Of a DNA stretch of 64,000 nt, positions 62,949 to 64,000 are shown piece by piece. The notes beneath the pieces were generated by a model. The model saw only the letters and a list, made by a program, of their open reading frames with translations. It searched no databases and was not told the DNA's origin. The stretch's first letter is position 1. Each line of letters opens with the position of its first letter. This stretch comes from Kitasatospora cinereorecta (GTDB lineage Bacteria; Actinomycetota; Actinomycetes; Streptomycetales; Streptomycetaceae): NCBI RefSeq assembly GCF_024172095.1, contig NZ_JAMZDX010000002.1, positions 124,001-188,000 of the forward strand, in the 5' to 3' direction. A program made the translations under genes and the position numbers.

Positions 62949-64000
62949 ATGTCGACACTGCGGGTGACCGCCGAGCGCCTGACCATCCACGAGCACCCCA
63001 ACGCCGACGCGCTGGAGCTGGCCCAGGTCGGCCTCTACCGCGCGGTGGTGGCCAAGGGCGCCTACCGCACCGGCGAGCTGGCGCTCTACATCCCGGAGCA
63101 GGCGGTGCTGCCCGCCGGGCTGATCGAGGAGCTCGGACTAACCGGCAAGCTGGCCGGCGGCAACGCCGACCGGGTCAAGGCGGTCCGGCTGCGCGGCGAG
63201 CTCTCCCAAGGCATCGTCTGCCGCCCCCGCGCGCTGGACGGCGCCGACCTCTCGGCGGCCGCCGAGGCGGGCGAGGACTTCGCCGGACTGCTCGGCATCA
63301 CCAAGTGGGCGCCGCCGATCCCCACCTCGATGAGTGGCGACGTGGAGGCCGCGCCGGACCTGCTGCCCTGGGTCGACATCGAGAACCTCAAGCGCTTCCC
63401 GGGTGTCTTCGAGCCCGGCGAGCCGGTGGTCATCACCGAGAAGCTGCACGGCAGTTGCTGCCTGCTCACCTTCCACGCCGCCACCGGCGAGGTGCAGGTC
63501 TCCTCCAAGGGTATCGGCGCGCAGGGCCTGGCGCTGAAGGAGGACGAGCGCAACCTCTACTGGCGCGCGGTCCGCGGCCATGGCGTCGCCGAGGTGGCGG
63601 CCCGGCTGGCCGAGCGGCTCGGTGCGAGCCGGATCGGCGTGTTCGGCGAGGTGTTCGGCGAGGGCGTCCAGGACCTGGCGTACGGCGCCTCGGCCCGCGC
63701 GGACCGGCTCGGCTACGCGGTCTTCGACGTCTCGGCCGAGATCGACGGGCAGGTGGTCTGGCTGGACGCGGCCGACCTGCTCGACGGCGAACTGCCCCTG
63801 GTGCCGCGGCTGTGGAGCGGCCCGTACGACGAGCGGACCGTGCTGGAGCTGGCCGAGGGCCGGGAGACGGTCTCCGGGCGCGGCCTGCACATCCGCGAGG
63901 GCGTGGTGGTCCGCCCCGCCGTCGAGCGGTACAGCTTCGTGCTCGGCGGCCGGGCGATCGCCAAGGCGGTCGGCGGCGCGTACCTGACCCGCAAGGGCGG
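62949..64000 (+). CDS. DraRnl-type ATP-dependent RNA ligase, partial (3' end beyond right edge)
   Basis: About 350 residues are visible. An N-terminal OB-like domain (LRVTAERLTIHEHPNADALE, about 1-130) is followed by a nucleotidyltransferase domain. Motif I EKLHGSCC places the adenylylated Lys at position 165, the same number I recall for the nucleophile of Deinococcus radiodurans Rnl. Later segments VFGEVFGEGVQDLAYG (motif III-like) and EGVVVRPAVER (motif IV) and AIAKAVGGAYL (motif V) fit ligases. It seals nicked or broken RNA 3'-OH to 5'-phosphate ends, probably for repair. ATG 62949 follows GGGGAGAC. Confidence 0.9.
   Translation, partial: MSTLRVTAERLTIHEHPNADALELAQVGLYRAVVAKGAYRTGELALYIPEQAVLPAGLIEELGLTGKLAGGNADRVKAVRLRGELSQGIVCRPRALDGADLSAAAEAGEDFAGLLGITKWAPPIPTSMSGDVEAAPDLLPWVDIENLKRFPGVFEPGEPVVITEKLHGSCCLLTFHAATGEVQVSSKGIGAQGLALKEDERNLYWRAVRGHGVAEVAARLAERLGASRIGVFGEVFGEGVQDLAYGASARADRLGYAVFDVSAEIDGQVVWLDAADLLDGELPLVPRLWSGPYDERTVLELAEGRETVSGRGLHIREGVVVRPAVERYSFVLGGRAIAKAVGGAYLTRKG

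Overview
The window is 64 kb of very GC-rich chromosomal DNA with strong G/C bias at third codon positions, many GTG starts and GTGA/ATGA stop-start overlaps. The gene set (SPW-repeat protein, NarL-type and OmpR-type two-component systems, secreted GH18 chitinases, ECF41 sigma factor, PadR/TetR regulators, actinobacterial paa operon, DasR-like sites) points to Streptomyces or a close relative such as Kitasatospora. I saw no rRNA, tRNA, phage or CRISPR.

Layout. 1-3 kb: tyrosine catabolism (hpd, hmgA and a coupled unknown gene cut by the left edge). 3.1-4.4 kb: phosphoribosyltransferase-hydrolase fusion. 4.65-13.25 kb: a tightly coupled set of eleven genes built on a sedoheptulose-7-phosphate cyclase of the 2-epi-5-epi-valiolone synthase type, with a second, degenerate cyclase-fold paralogue, five cupin-like genes, two zinc-dependent dehydrogenases, an SDR and a VOC-fold epimerase-like protein. 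It looks like a small C7-cyclitol (carbasugar) pathway without aminotransferase or glycosyltransferase, and part of it arose by duplication of a cyclase-cupin-cupin module. A NarL-type response regulator and sensor kinase follow (13.4-16.3 kb).

16.5-31.4 kb: mostly ordinary accessory and household genes: secreted M28 aminopeptidase, acyl-CoA dehydrogenase with a PadR regulator, fumarase, aldo/keto reductase behind a MerR-type 19-bp-spacer promoter, nitrilase, chitinase, glutaryl-CoA dehydrogenase, Bcr/CflA exporter. A 224-bp MITE-like element with perfect 22-bp terminal inverted repeats sits at 31.4 kb. 31.7-41.8 kb: second chitinase, methyltransferase, secreted lytic-transglycosylase-like protein, osmoprotectant ABC transporter, cysteine dioxygenase, ECF41 sigma factor, two small exported proteins. 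41.9-47.6 kb: OmpR-type two-component system, GlsB-like membrane protein, ADP-ribosylglycohydrolase, TetR/aldo-keto reductase operon with a clear operator.

48-64 kb: a 63-aa ORF coupled to an M20 peptidase with a roughly 290-residue low-complexity N-terminal extension; paaABCDE (phenylacetyl-CoA epoxidase) behind a PaaR-type operator; flavoprotein, ATP-grasp enzyme, YbjQ-like protein, a PTH2-like hydrolase; an EamA transporter preceded by a short leader peptide and an intrinsic terminator that looks like a transcription attenuator; the molybdate transporter modABC; and a DraRnl-type RNA ligase cut by the right edge.

The most interesting features are the cyclitol cluster with its pseudo-cyclase and duplicated module, the EamA leader/attenuator, the MITE-like element, and several exact operator sites (PadR, MerR-type, TetR, DasR-like, PaaR-like). 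All function calls rest on motif recognition by reading; no database search was possible.
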